Positions 1-9,398 of a DNA stretch of 64,000 nt are shown piece by piece. Source of the stretch: CAYUVH01 sp964448135 (GTDB lineage Bacteria > Verrucomicrobiota > Verrucomicrobiia > Limisphaerales > UBA8199); NCBI GenBank assembly GCA_964448135.1, contig CAYUVH010000007.1, positions 124,001-188,000 of the forward strand, in the 5' to 3' direction. The stretch's first letter is position 1; every line of letters starts with the position of its first letter. Below the pieces are notes generated by a model, which made no database searches, was not told the DNA's origin, and saw only the letters and a program-made list of their open reading frames with translations. A program made the translations under genes and the position numbers.

Positions 1-50
1 TCGTCCAACCATTCAGCCAGCCCTGCAAGGGCGAAACTCTTTGGCTCCAT
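1..50 (-). CDS. Possible start of an unidentified gene, cut by the window edge
   Basis: An ATG at 48-50 on the minus strand opens a frame (MEPKSFALAGLAEWL...) that stays open to the window edge. It lies 33 bases downstream of the stop of the cytochrome/PSD1 gene. In this phylum that gene type is commonly followed by a DUF1501 gene, but too little sequence is visible to identify a family. A GGAGAGG stretch lies upstream but rather far from the ATG. The call rests only on the open frame and the context. Confidence 0.3.
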   Translation of the reverse strand, partial: MEPKSFALAGLAEWLD

Positions 51-83
51 GACGGCGCGTGCGCCCCTCTCCTTCGACGCCTG

Positions 84-2915
84 CTAATCCACAAATATCG
101 TCTCGTTCGCCAGCAACAGGATTTGCGCGTACAACTCCAAAGGCGAAACCTTCTGATTCGGCAGCACCGGCGCGTTAAGAAAATTCGTCCCATCCTTCAC
201 CTCCTGTTTGGCCGGCGGACGTTGATACACCAATTCGTACAGCGCCTGAATCTTCTGCTCCGGCGTCGCGGCGGATTTCACCGCGCTTCGCTCCGCCAGA
301 TTGTGCGCTTCCTGCAAAATGAAGGGGCTGTTCATCAGAAACAGCGCCTGCTGCGGCACGATCGTGTGAAAACGGCCTTGGTTGCTCGTGTCGGGATTCG
401 CAAAATCAAACGTCCGGAACAGCCCCGGCAAATTCTGCCGGTCAATCAATCCATACAGTGTGCGCCGTTGCGAAAATGGCTCAGTCACGATGTCCACCGG
501 CAACCCTCCCACTCGCAAATCAATCTGCCCGGCCAGCGCCAGGAACGTATCCCGCATGGCCTCGAAATCCAGCCGCTGACGGTTCATCCGCGAAATCAGC
601 CGGTTCTCCGGGTCCGCCTTCCGCGTCGCCGGCGACGCCTCGCAACTCTGTTGATAAGCCGCCGACAGCACGATCATCCGGTGCAACGCCTTCGTGCTCC
701 AACCGTTCGCCATGAACGACGCCGCCAGGTAATCCAGCAACTCGCGCTGCACCGGCGCCTCCGTGCGCACGCCAAAATCCCCCGGCGTCGTGACCAGTCC
801 CTCACCGAAGTGATGCAGCCACACGCGATTCACATACACCCGCGCGGTGAGCGGATTTGCCGGACTCGCAATCGCCCGCGCCAGCTCCAACCGGCCGCTG
901 CCATTGGTAAATGGCGCGGCCGCCGCAACGCTCAACACCTCCAGGAACCGCCGCGGCACCTCCGCACCCGGATTGGAGGGATTGCCGCGAATCAGCACGC
1001 GTGAATTCCCGGGGTTCGCCCGGTCTTCCAGCACCATCGCCCGCAACGGCGCGCCGGCATGCGTCCAGTTCAAGGCGTCGATCTTGTTGCGGATCGGCGC
1101 GGTCCCTTCGCTGATGCCCCGCGAAAGAATCGTCTCCGCCTCCGCCACCGGCAGATTCACCGGCGCGCCCTCGCCATACAGCACCAGCCGCAACGCCTCC
1201 TGATCGGCGTCGGCAAAATTCGTCACCGCGGGCTTCTTGTCCTTCGCCGCCGCTTCCACCGCCGCCTTCCAATCCGCGTCCACCGACTTGAAGACCTTGT
1301 TGTAACTCTCCGCGACACCCTTCAACGACCCCGGCGCATCCGTTGCCAGCGTCTTTTTAATCTTTGGATTCACCGCGCTCAGATTCGTCAGCGTGCCAAC
1401 CGTGTTGGTGGTAAAATCCGCCGCCGGAATCTTCGCCAGTTCGAACCACGCCCCAAACACCGCGTCCGGCTTCTTCTCCTGGTCATCGAGATACTTTATC
1501 CAGCGCTTCAATACCGCCGGGTTCAACTTCTGCTCGCCCGCGTACGTATCCAATTTAGCGTCGTCCTTGAGCGCCGCCGCCCCGCGCGCGCCCAGCAAAT
1601 AATCGCCCACCTTGTGCCGCAGCTTCTCCTCAAAATCCGCCACGTGCTTCTTTGTGAATGCCGTAATCTCCTCTTCGATTTTCCCCTTCTCCACCAGGAA
1701 CGCCTGGTAGTCTGGCGTGTCGTGTAGCGGCGCCAGCAGCGGCAACTCGGCCGGCTCGTCGCTGCCGGCAAATACTCCGTGCAGCGCGTAATAATCCTTT
1801 GTCGAGATCGGCTCAAACTTATGGTCGTGGCACCGCGCGCACGTCACCGTCAAACCCATCGTCCCGCGCGAGACGACGTCGATGCGGTCGTCAATAATGT
1901 CGTTCTGATTGTTCAGGAACCGCCGGCCCAGCGTCAGAAAACCCAGCGCCGCCAGCGCCTGCTGATTCCTACCCACGCTCCCAACCTCGTTCGACGCACC
2001 CGCCGGCTTCGGCAGCACATCCGCCGCGATCTGCTCCATCAGGAATTGATCGTACGGCTTGTCCTCATTGAACGCCCGCACCACGTAATCCCGATAGGTG
2101 TACGAAAACGAATAACGCCGCTCCTGCCCGCCCGCGAGATAACCCTTCGTGTCCGCATACCGCGCCACGTCCAGCCAGTATCGCCCCCACCGCTCCCCGT
2201 AATGCGGCGACGCCAGCAACCGATCCACCAGCATGGCATACGCCGCCGGAGATTTGTCGTTCACAAATGCCTCCACCTCCTCGGGTGTCGGTGGCAGCCC
2301 CGTGAGATCGTAAGTCACCCTCCGGATCAAAGTGCGACGGTCTGCCGCCGGCGCCGGCGGCAGATTTTTCTGCTCCAGCTTCGCGAGCACGAAGTCATCC
2401 ACCGGCGTCTGGACCCAGGTGGAACGTTTAACCCGGGGAAGTTTGGGCTGCGTGACGGGTTGAAAGGCCCAATGCCTTGCTTTTGCCTCCGTCACATCGG
2501 TCAAAGCTCCCGCGTTCGTGCCTCGCGGCATCGGCGCGCCCAGCTTCACCCACGCTTCCAAGTCGGCGATTTGTTCGGCCGAAAGTTTTTTATCCTTCGG
2601 CGGCATCTGCAAATCCGGGTCCGTGTAACGCACCGCCTTGATCAGCAAACTCATTTCCGGATCGCCCGGCGTCAGCGCCGCCCCCGTGCCGCCGCCCTTC
2701 AATATCGCCGTCGGCGTATCCAGCTTCAACCCGCCCTTCGCCTTCCCCGCCTGGTCGCTATGGCAGGAGTAACAACTGTCCGCAAAAATCGGCCGCACCT
2801 TTTTCTCGAAAAACTCGACCTGCTCCGCCGCCGTCTCCGCCGCGACGCCCCGGCAAAGCCAGCCCGCCAGCACCAGGCCGGTGCTCAACGTGCGGGCTGT
2901 TCTCGCCGGATGCAT
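84..2915 (-). CDS. Secreted cytochrome c / DUF1549 / DUF1553 (PSCyt1-PSCyt2-PSD1) protein
   Basis: A 943-residue exported protein of the planctomycete/Verrucomicrobia cytochrome family. An N-terminal signal peptide ends near AAE (residues 25-27). A class I heme site, CYSCH, is at residues 48-52. The DUF1549 region follows (about 165-390) and carries a second conserved TCARCHDHKFEP motif. The DUF1553 (PSD1) region is at about 670-920, with ANPLTARVYVNRVW and GDFGVRTEAP blocks. Length fits the family. The biochemical role is not established; these proteins are thought to work in the periplasm in redox or polymer-degradation systems, usually with a DUF1501 partner, which may begin at position 50. 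Confidence 0.92.
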   Translation of the reverse strand: MHPARTARTLSTGLVLAGWLCRGVAAETAAEQVEFFEKKVRPIFADSCYSCHSDQAGKAKGGLKLDTPTAILKGGGTGAALTPGDPEMSLLIKAVRYTDPDLQMPPKDKKLSAEQIADLEAWVKLGAPMPRGTNAGALTDVTEAKARHWAFQPVTQPKLPRVKRSTWVQTPVDDFVLAKLEQKNLPPAPAADRRTLIRRVTYDLTGLPPTPEEVEAFVNDKSPAAYAMLVDRLLASPHYGERWGRYWLDVARYADTKGYLAGGQERRYSFSYTYRDYVVRAFNEDKPYDQFLMEQIAADVLPKPAGASNEVGSVGRNQQALAALGFLTLGRRFLNNQNDIIDDRIDVVSRGTMGLTVTCARCHDHKFEPISTKDYYALHGVFAGSDEPAELPLLAPLHDTPDYQAFLVEKGKIEEEITAFTKKHVADFEEKLRHKVGDYLLGARGAAALKDDAKLDTYAGEQKLNPAVLKRWIKYLDDQEKKPDAVFGAWFELAKIPAADFTTNTVGTLTNLSAVNPKIKKTLATDAPGSLKGVAESYNKVFKSVDADWKAAVEAAAKDKKPAVTNFADADQEALRLVLYGEGAPVNLPVAEAETILSRGISEGTAPIRNKIDALNWTHAGAPLRAMVLEDRANPGNSRVLIRGNPSNPGAEVPRRFLEVLSVAAAAPFTNGSGRLELARAIASPANPLTARVYVNRVWLHHFGEGLVTTPGDFGVRTEAPVQRELLDYLAASFMANGWSTKALHRMIVLSAAYQQSCEASPATRKADPENRLISRMNRQRLDFEAMRDTFLALAGQIDLRVGGLPVDIVTEPFSQRRTLYGLIDRQNLPGLFRTFDFANPDTSNQGRFHTIVPQQALFLMNSPFILQEAHNLAERSAVKSAATPEQKIQALYELVYQRPPAKQEVKDGTNFLNAPVLPNQKVSPLELYAQILLLANETIFVD

Positions 2916-3061
2916 TCGTCGCAGTAACGCGTATAATGTAATCCCAAATCGCTTTTTCCAACCCCAAGCTTCCGCTTTTTCGGGTCGTTCGCGTGCGCAA
3001 CCTACCTGACGCTAAAAACCACGCGCATATTCAAGGCCCAAACCCCTCTCCCCGATCAGAG

Positions 3062-3081
3062 CGCCCGTCTCCGAACGGGCG
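3062..3081. terminator. GC-rich hairpin between two minus-strand genes
   Basis: A 7-bp perfect stem, CGCCCGT/ACGGGCG with a CTCCGA loop, lies between the end of the secreted unknown gene (3174) and the start of the cytochrome gene (2915). There is no T-run on the minus strand, so it may be a weak terminator or a scrap of an intergenic repeat. I see no gene in 2916-3173. Confidence 0.3.
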
Positions 3082-3173
3082 TGTTCCAAAGTCCTGCGGT
3101 GACGCGTCCGTTCAGACCTGGCCGCCCGCCGCCTCTTGCCTGCCCTCCTGCCAACCCCGCGCTCTGCCTTCTG

Positions 3174-4079
3174 CTACTTCCCGGACATGCTCGAGTAGAA
3201 GACCTGCATCCTCAACGATGCGCGCCGGAAAATCCTTTCGTGCGCCTCCGCCGGCCACACCGTGCTTGGAACCAGCGTGAAGGTATGCCCCTCAATTCCG
3301 CCCACGCTGCCGTAGTACGCATAGTTTTTCATTTTGCCAAACTGGGTTTTGAGCCTGGCAAAGTCCGCGTCGTTCCCCGTCGCGTAAATCATGAACGGAA
3401 ACTCGGACTCATCCACCTCCACTCGCCGCACCGATACACCGGCCGCCTTCGCCGCCGCCGTCATGGCCTCGCGCAAACCAGCCGCGCTGTACGCCGGGTC
3501 CAGGTTCGGCGGCGTGGCCACCGGATTCCCCAGGTAGTCCAGTAATATCGCGTTCGCACCTTCCACGGAAACCGCATTGCCATCACGGGACGCGGAAGGG
3601 CCGGTCGTGCTTTCCGCCCACAACCAGTTGCCTTTGCCGAAATAAACGCCGCCGAAATCACCGCCGCCGGGCACCGGGTAAAAGCTCACGTGCGGATTTC
3701 CCTCGATCGGCAATGCTATGATGAGGCGAAACGTGCCGCTGCCTCGCTTGACGCGCTGCACCTGTCGCGGATCCATCTTCGTCTGCACCTCTGATTTCGA
3801 GGTGAGGAACAGACACAGCTCGGCCTCGTCGCGCGAGGCCAGTGTGTAAGTTCCCTCGACACAATACATCTCGTTCGTTTGGAAGGTGGCTGCCGTACCT
3901 CGGACCGACTGGATGATAATGCTGTCTCCTGCTCGAAATTGGGTGCGACCTGTCTCGAAGGCCACGGCATACGGGAATTCTTTTTCATCAGCGGCTCGAG
4001 CCGGCACTGAGAGCGAGGAGATTAGCAATGCGCACGCGATGGCATATCGGAGCATGGAGCATGGAAGCTGTTTGTTCAT
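3174..4079 (-). CDS. Secreted protein of unknown function
   Basis: A 301-residue protein with a clear N-terminal signal sequence (YAIACALLISSLSVPARA, about residues 12-29, cleavage near ARA-A). I do not recognise a domain. The mature part looks like beta-rich secreted protein, with glycine-rich stretches such as GGGDFGGVYFGKGNW, and a C-terminal region with a short mixed alpha/beta pattern. It follows the anti-sigma gene on the same strand after 109 bases, so it could share that operon or be a target of the sigma factor; this is inference only. The ATG at 4079 is used; another Met at residue 9 also precedes the hydrophobic segment. Confidence 0.7.
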   Translation of the reverse strand: MNKQLPCSMLRYAIACALLISSLSVPARAADEKEFPYAVAFETGRTQFRAGDSIIIQSVRGTAATFQTNEMYCVEGTYTLASRDEAELCLFLTSKSEVQTKMDPRQVQRVKRGSGTFRLIIALPIEGNPHVSFYPVPGGGDFGGVYFGKGNWLWAESTTGPSASRDGNAVSVEGANAILLDYLGNPVATPPNLDPAYSAAGLREAMTAAAKAAGVSVRRVEVDESEFPFMIYATGNDADFARLKTQFGKMKNYAYYGSVGGIEGHTFTLVPSTVWPAEAHERIFRRASLRMQVFYSSMSGK

Positions 4080-4188
4080 AGGTGGTTTCTTTCGTACTGT
4101 TCCGGTTGGGTGAGGAAAGCAGCATCACCGGAAACTCCCGGTCAGGAATATTTTTCCGTCACCAAATTGATCTGTCATTATTTCTTCG

Positions 4189-4734
4189 CTACTGCCGGGA
4201 CGATTCCGGCGCGCGCCCTCGCAACTCGAGTCGCGTGTTTACGCGGACCGTTTCAAAAACCATCCGGTCGCTGACATATTCGCCCGTTCTCTGAAACGCA
4301 TGAATCGGCGTGACGTAGGAAAGCTCCACCAACACCCCGCCCTGCCCGGCCGGACCAACGCGCGCCGCTTCCTGAATGAATCGGCCGGCCAGCAGCGCCG
4401 CCAGCACCACGGCAATTGACCCGGCAGCCCAGCGCAGCAGCCAATGTCCCAGGAGTCCGTGCAGAATCCCCGAGCCGGAAGCCTGCGCGGTGTTTGTGCC
4501 CTCCCGCTGCCACTCACGAGCAATCCGCTCCGCCATGTGCGCCGGGAATCGTTGGGTGTCGGCTGCATCCCGAAGTTCCTTCGTCAACCGGGCGCCGAAT
4601 TGCTGCCGCTGCCGCAATTGCTCCCTGCAACCCTCACACGACGCCAAATGCGCCGCCGCCTGGGCCTGCTCACGCGGCGCAAGCGTTCCATCAAGAAACT
4701 CTTCGCACAGATCAGTGAAGCTTTGGCAGTTCAT
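4189..4734 (-). CDS. Anti-sigma factor with zinc-finger (zf-HC2/ZAS) domain, membrane-anchored
   Basis: A 181-residue protein whose N-terminus has the zinc anti-sigma pattern H-x3-C-x2-C (His29, Cys33, Cys36). One transmembrane helix (WLLRWAAGSIAVVLAALLAG, about residues 92-112) separates the cytoplasmic sigma-binding part from a short C-terminal periplasmic part. The gene overlaps the end of the ECF sigma gene by ATGA, which implies translational coupling and a cognate pair. By family knowledge it would hold the sigma factor inactive until an envelope or redox signal releases it. The signal cannot be read from the sequence. Confidence 0.85.
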   Translation of the reverse strand: MNCQSFTDLCEEFLDGTLAPREQAQAAAHLASCEGCREQLRQRQQFGARLTKELRDAADTQRFPAHMAERIAREWQREGTNTAQASGSGILHGLLGHWLLRWAAGSIAVVLAALLAGRFIQEAARVGPAGQGGVLVELSYVTPIHAFQRTGEYVSDRMVFETVRVNTRLELRGRAPESSRQ

Positions 4735-5306
4735 GTTTGCTGTCTCCTTTCTGTGACGTTCGCGCCTAAAAGGTTCATTTCGGCCGGCAACAATTCCTGC
4801 ATTCGCGCGATCGCATAGTGGAGCCGGGACTTCACCGTGCCTTTGGAGACCCCGAGCTGGCGGGCGATTTCCTCCAGCTTCAGGTCTTCATAGAACCGCA
4901 GCACCACCACTTCCCGATGCGGTGGGGAAAGTTCCTTCATGGCCAGGGTCAACGCGCCCCGCGTCGCTTCCTCCTCCATCGGCAGCGGCTGCTCTTCGGC
5001 TGCCCCCGACGCTGCCACCGCCAATTCCCCATCCACAATGAGCCGCTTTTGATCCCGATGCCGGCGACGGCTCAGGTTCAACAGGATCCCATGCAACCAT
5101 GTGTAAAGGCTCGAGTCTCCCCGGAATCGCTCGACTGACTTCAACGCCTGAAGAAAGCTCTCCTGCGCCAGGTCCTGGGCATCGGTCTCATTGCCACAAA
5201 GCAGAAAGGCCGACCGCAACAGCCGGTCGCCGTCGCGCGCGATCCACTCCCGGGCCGCCGCCGGGTCATTCCCTTTGAGCGCCTGGATGAGTGACAGGTC
5301 ATCCAT
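4731..5306 (-). CDS. ECF-type RNA polymerase sigma factor
   Basis: A 191-residue sigma-70 family protein of the extracytoplasmic-function group. Region 2 contains DAQDLAQESFLQAL and the -10-recognition helix with YTWLHGILLN. Region 4 contains LPPHREVV-like and LKLEEIARQLGVSKGTVKSRL helix-turn-helix sequence. I place the start at the ATG at 5306, preceded by a purine-rich AGAGGA, not at an upstream in-frame start 36 bases earlier. The stop overlaps the anti-sigma start by ATGA. Its regulon is not evident, though such sigma factors commonly activate their own promoter in the 5307-5525 spacer shared with hemE. Confidence 0.92.
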   Translation of the reverse strand: MDDLSLIQALKGNDPAAAREWIARDGDRLLRSAFLLCGNETDAQDLAQESFLQALKSVERFRGDSSLYTWLHGILLNLSRRRHRDQKRLIVDGELAVAASGAAEEQPLPMEEEATRGALTLAMKELSPPHREVVVLRFYEDLKLEEIARQLGVSKGTVKSRLHYAIARMQELLPAEMNLLGANVTERRQQT

Positions 5307-5525
5307 ATTCCTCTTTGTGCCAACACCACGAAAAAGGTTCAATCTCGCGTTGCTTTTGCAATGGACCGGTCTGGCGTCGAATCCTCGTCGGGGCTGATAA
5401 CACTGGGAAACGAAGGCGGGTCAAACCCAAAGCGACCAAAAATCAGGGGGCCCCACACATTCGACCGGCCACCCGCTGGAATCCATGCTTTTCCCCCCAC
5501 TCATAATCAGGCACATTACCTTCAG

Positions 5526-6629
5526 ATGAGTCGCAACGAATCAGCCGCTCCGGCAACGGGCGCCAATCCTTCGAACCGGCAACGGTTCCTCGACGCGTGC
5601 CGCTGTCAGCGCGTGGATCGTCCCCCGGTCTGGCTGATGCGCCAGGCAGGCCGCGCCCTGCCCGAATACCGCGCGTTGAAGGAGAAGCATTCCTTCATCG
5701 AGATGGTCCAGACGCCGGAGCTCGCCACCGAGGCGACGCTGCAACCCATCCGCCGTTTCGATTTCGACGCCGCCATTTTGTTCAGCGACATCCTCGTGAT
5801 TTGTGAAGCCTTGGGGCAGCCGTATCGCTTCAAAGACAAGGGCGGCATCGAAATGGCCTTCCTGCTGAATACGAAGCAGGACATCGACAAACTGGAAGTC
5901 AGCGCCGTGCCGGAGCGCCTCCAATACGTCGCCCGGGCCCTGCCCATGATCAAAAAGGCCCTGGCCAACCGCACCGCGCTGATCGGTTTCGCCGGTTCTC
6001 CCTGGACGCTGGCCAATTACATGGTCGAGGGCGGCGGCATCACCGATTATACCAAGCTGGCAAAGTGGCGGAAGGAAGCGCCGGAATTGTTCAATCTGCT
6101 GATGACGAAATTGACCGAGGCGGTCGCGAAGTTCCTCCATCTGCAAATCGATGCCGGCGCGGAAGCCGTGCAAATTTTCGACAGCCTCGGCGGCTCGCTG
6201 TCGGACGCGGAATTCCCCGAAGCCTCCGGCCGCTGGATGAAGCAGATCGTCAGCTCGATTGGTGGCCGGGTGCCCGTTATTATGTTTGCGCGCGGCGCGA
6301 ACGGAAATTGGGATTACCTCGCGCAAACCGGCGCGTCCGTGCTCGGGATCGACTGGACGGTTTCGCTCGCGGACGTCGCGGCCCGCCTGCCGGCCAGCGT
6401 CGGTGTCCAGGGCAACCTGGATCCAACGTGGCTCACCCGCACTCCCATCGAGGTCGCCAACGAAACCCAACGCATTTTAACCGCGATGAATGGCCGGCCA
6501 GGGCACATATTCAATCTGGGCCACGGTGTCCCGCCGGACTCGAAGCTGGAGAACATCGAAGCACTGGTCTCCACCGTGCGGACCTTTCGTTCCGCGGGGA
6601 CCAGGACGGCCATGGCCGCCAAAGCATGA
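5526..6629 (+). CDS. hemE: Uroporphyrinogen decarboxylase
   Basis: A 367-residue enzyme that decarboxylates the four acetate side chains of uroporphyrinogen III to give coproporphyrinogen III in heme synthesis; cytoplasmic. Family signatures are PPVWLMRQAGRALPEYR near the N-terminus, GFAGSPWTLANYMVEGG in the middle, and NLGHGVPPDSKLENI near the C-terminus. The frame is open upstream to 5361, but homology starts just after MSRNESAAP, so the ATG at 5526 is chosen. It is the first gene of a four-gene heme operon and overlaps hemN by ATGA. No strong ribosome-binding site is seen before the ATG. Confidence 0.97.
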   Translation: MSRNESAAPATGANPSNRQRFLDACRCQRVDRPPVWLMRQAGRALPEYRALKEKHSFIEMVQTPELATEATLQPIRRFDFDAAILFSDILVICEALGQPYRFKDKGGIEMAFLLNTKQDIDKLEVSAVPERLQYVARALPMIKKALANRTALIGFAGSPWTLANYMVEGGGITDYTKLAKWRKEAPELFNLLMTKLTEAVAKFLHLQIDAGAEAVQIFDSLGGSLSDAEFPEASGRWMKQIVSSIGGRVPVIMFARGANGNWDYLAQTGASVLGIDWTVSLADVAARLPASVGVQGNLDPTWLTRTPIEVANETQRILTAMNGRPGHIFNLGHGVPPDSKLENIEALVSTVRTFRSAGTRTAMAAKA

Positions 6630-8005
6630 ACGCGCTGAAAGTAGATTTGGATCTCGTCCGGAAGTACAACGTGGCCGGTCCGCGTTATACCTCCTACCCG
6701 CCGGCGACGCGCTTTACGGAAGCGGTTACCGCCGACGAAATCTCCAGTCGGATTGTTGAAAACAACCGTTCCGAGCGCGATCTCTCCCTCTACTTCCACA
6801 TTCCGTTTTGCGAAACGCTCTGCTGGTATTGTGGTTGCACCACGGTCATTACCACGAATCACCAGAAGGGAAATCATTACCTGGACTATCTCGAAAAGGA
6901 GATGGATCGCATGGGCGCGCTGCTGAACCCCAAGCGCAAGGTGGTTCAACTTCACTGGGGCGGCGGCTCGCCCACGTTTCTGAGCCCTGACGAAATTCGC
7001 CGGCTCGGCGCGGCCATCCGCAAACGCTTCCAGTTCGCCGAAGATCTCGAAGCCGGGGTGGAAATCGATCCGCGTCGGCTGACGCAGGACCATGTCGTGG
7101 CCCTTCGCGAGGCGGGCTTCAACCGGGCTTCGCTCGGCGTGCAGGATTTTGAACCGGACGTCATGAAGGCGGTCAATCGGATTCAGGCGCCCGAGTTGGT
7201 TCAACAAACCCTCGCCTGGGTCCGGGCGGCAGGTTTCACTTCAGTGAATTTCGATTTGATTTACGGGCTGCCGAATCAAACGGTCGAGAGCTTCAGCCGC
7301 ACCCTGGACTCCGTCCTGGGCATGGGCCCGGACCGGCTGGCCGTTTTCAGCTACGCTCACGTGCCCTGGGTGAAGCCCGCGCAGAAGATTCTGGAGACCA
7401 AGTTCGAGCTGCCCGGCCCGGAGGTGAAACTCCAGTTGCTCAAAATGGTCATCGAGCGCCTGACCGAAGGCAACCGCTACCGCTACATCGGCATGGACCA
7501 TTTCTCGCGGCCCAACGACGAACTGGCCGTGGCCCAGCAACACAAGCAGCTCCAGCGAAATTTCCAGGGCTACAGCACGCGCGGCGGCGCGGACATTTAT
7601 TCCTTCGGCATGTCGGCCATCTCGCAGGTGCCCGACGCCTATTGGCAGAACGAGAAGCAGGTGGACAAATACATGGCCACGCTCGACGCGGGCAAACTGC
7701 CGATCGTCCGCGGCTACCTCGTCACGGATGAGGACCGCATCCGCCGCGAAACCATCATGCGCGTGATGTGCGATTTGTCCCTCGATTACGCCGACATGTC
7801 ACAGCGGCTCGGCATCGATTTCGCGTCGCACTTCGCATCCGAATTGCAAACGTTGGACACCTTTGAGGCCGACGGCCTCGTACGCCGCAGCCCCTCCGGA
7901 TTGGAAGTCACCGACGGCGGCCGCCTGTTCATCCGCAACATCGCCATGTGCTTCGACAACACCCTCGCGCCGACCGCCGAGCGGAGGCACTCGCGAACGA
8001 TCTGA
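6626..8005 (+). CDS. hemN: Oxygen-independent coproporphyrinogen III oxidase (radical SAM)
   Basis: A 459-residue radical-SAM enzyme that converts coproporphyrinogen III to protoporphyrinogen IX without oxygen. The N-terminal GPRYTSYPPATRF signature separates true HemN from HemW. The cluster motif CETLCWYCGC gives Cys62, Cys66 and Cys69 for the 4Fe-4S cluster plus Cys71, at the positions reported for the E. coli enzyme. GGGSPTFL follows. The start ATG at 6626 overlaps the hemE stop (ATGA), so the two are translationally coupled. Only the anaerobic-type oxidase is seen in this operon. Confidence 0.97.
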   Translation: MNALKVDLDLVRKYNVAGPRYTSYPPATRFTEAVTADEISSRIVENNRSERDLSLYFHIPFCETLCWYCGCTTVITTNHQKGNHYLDYLEKEMDRMGALLNPKRKVVQLHWGGGSPTFLSPDEIRRLGAAIRKRFQFAEDLEAGVEIDPRRLTQDHVVALREAGFNRASLGVQDFEPDVMKAVNRIQAPELVQQTLAWVRAAGFTSVNFDLIYGLPNQTVESFSRTLDSVLGMGPDRLAVFSYAHVPWVKPAQKILETKFELPGPEVKLQLLKMVIERLTEGNRYRYIGMDHFSRPNDELAVAQQHKQLQRNFQGYSTRGGADIYSFGMSAISQVPDAYWQNEKQVDKYMATLDAGKLPIVRGYLVTDEDRIRRETIMRVMCDLSLDYADMSQRLGIDFASHFASELQTLDTFEADGLVRRSPSGLEVTDGGRLFIRNIAMCFDNTLAPTAERRHSRTI

Positions 8006-8008
8006 CGC

Positions 8009-9397
8009 GTGAGTTCTGTCGGGATCATCGGCGCCGGCATCACCGGTCTGACGGCGGGCTTTTACCTGCAACGCGCCGGTGTGCCCGTAACGATTTACGA
8101 AGCGAGCGGCCGCGCCGGCGGCGTGATTCAATCCCTCAGAAAGGATGGATACCTCGCTGAATTCGGCCCCAACACCATCCTCGAAAGCGCTCCCGAAATT
8201 CGGGAATTGGTAGCTGATTCCGGCCTGGCCGCGCGCCGGCTCAATAGCGATCCGCGCGCAACGCCACGTTATCTGGTGCGGGATCGCCAGCCCGTCGCCA
8301 TGCCCGGCTCCCCACTCGGTTTTGTCACGACCAAGCTCTTTTCTGCCAAAGCCAAACTAGGCGTCCTGGGCGAACCGTTCCGTCCCCGTCGCACGGATGG
8401 CGTGGAGGAAACCGTCGCCGATTTCGTCGTGCGCCGCCTCGGCCAGGAATTCCTCGACTACGCCATCGATGCTCTCGTCGCCGGCATCTACGCCGGCGAT
8501 CCGCGCAAGCTTTCCCTGCGCGAAGCCTTCCCCAAGCTGGCCGACACGGAAGCCCGGTACGGTTCGTTGATCAAAGGCCAGGTCTTCGGCGCGCGCGATC
8601 GCAAGCGCCGCGGCACCGTCGCCAAGGATCGCGCCCCCAAGTTCTCTTTCGACGAAGGACTACAGGTCCTGCCGGACGCGCTGGCCGCCAATCTTCGAGC
8701 GCAACTCCGCCTGAACACGCAGGTCGAATCCATTGCTCGAACTGAAACCGGTTGGGCAATCCGGACGGCCAGCGGCACCGAAGAGCATTCCGCAGTCATT
8801 TACTGCGGCACCGCCGGCGGGCTGGCCCGGCTCACGCTCAATGCGCCGGACAAAGTGGACCTGTCTGCCTTCGCCACGATACGCTACCCGCCAATCGCCG
8901 GGGTCGTTCTCGGCTTCCGCCGCGAGGATGTCAGCCATCCCTGCAAGGGATTCGGCATGCTCATCCCCGGCATTGAGAAGTTCAACCTTCTCGGAACGAT
9001 ATTTTCCTCCTCGCTCTTCCCCAATCGCGCACCCGCAGGCCACCTGACGCTGACCAGTTATGTCGGTGGTGAACGGAATCCGGAACTGGCCGCTCTCCCG
9101 CCGGAGAGACTGATTGAACTGACCACGAGCGATCTGAAAGTGCTGTTGGGCGTCAGCGGCCGGCCGACCTTCACACATTGCTCTTACTATCCGAAGGCGA
9201 TTCCGCAATACAATCTCGCTTACGGCCGCTACCGGAAATTATTGGGAGAAATCGAGGATCGCGCCCCCGGTATGTTTTTCGCCGGCCATTACCGGGATGG
9301 CGTCGCCTTGAGTGATTCGATAGTCTCCGGCCGCAAAATGGCCGATCGAATCGCAGCCTGGCTCCGCGCCGGCAACCATCCTCAGAAGGTGAATTGA
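8009..9397 (+). CDS. hemY: Protoporphyrinogen/coproporphyrinogen oxidase, FAD-dependent (HemY type)
   Basis: A 462-residue flavoprotein. The N-terminal dinucleotide fold SVGIIGAGITGL is followed by EASGRAGG, and the C-terminal FAD-binding block reads MFFAGHYRDGVALSDSI. It oxidises protoporphyrinogen IX to protoporphyrin IX; because hemN lies upstream, this route is more likely than the coproporphyrin-dependent one, though the family contains both activities. The start is a GTG at 8009, three bases after the hemN stop. The gene sits between hemN and hemH in the same operon. Confidence 0.94.
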   Translation: MSSVGIIGAGITGLTAGFYLQRAGVPVTIYEASGRAGGVIQSLRKDGYLAEFGPNTILESAPEIRELVADSGLAARRLNSDPRATPRYLVRDRQPVAMPGSPLGFVTTKLFSAKAKLGVLGEPFRPRRTDGVEETVADFVVRRLGQEFLDYAIDALVAGIYAGDPRKLSLREAFPKLADTEARYGSLIKGQVFGARDRKRRGTVAKDRAPKFSFDEGLQVLPDALAANLRAQLRLNTQVESIARTETGWAIRTASGTEEHSAVIYCGTAGGLARLTLNAPDKVDLSAFATIRYPPIAGVVLGFRREDVSHPCKGFGMLIPGIEKFNLLGTIFSSSLFPNRAPAGHLTLTSYVGGERNPELAALPPERLIELTTSDLKVLLGVSGRPTFTHCSYYPKAIPQYNLAYGRYRKLLGEIEDRAPGMFFAGHYRDGVALSDSIVSGRKMADRIAAWLRAGNHPQKVN

Positions 9398-9398
9398 A

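Noticed and set aside
123..2927. Plus-strand open frames of up to 382 residues opposite the cytochrome gene
   Set aside because: They are Arg/Pro-rich complements of a gene with clear domains; no start or family pattern.
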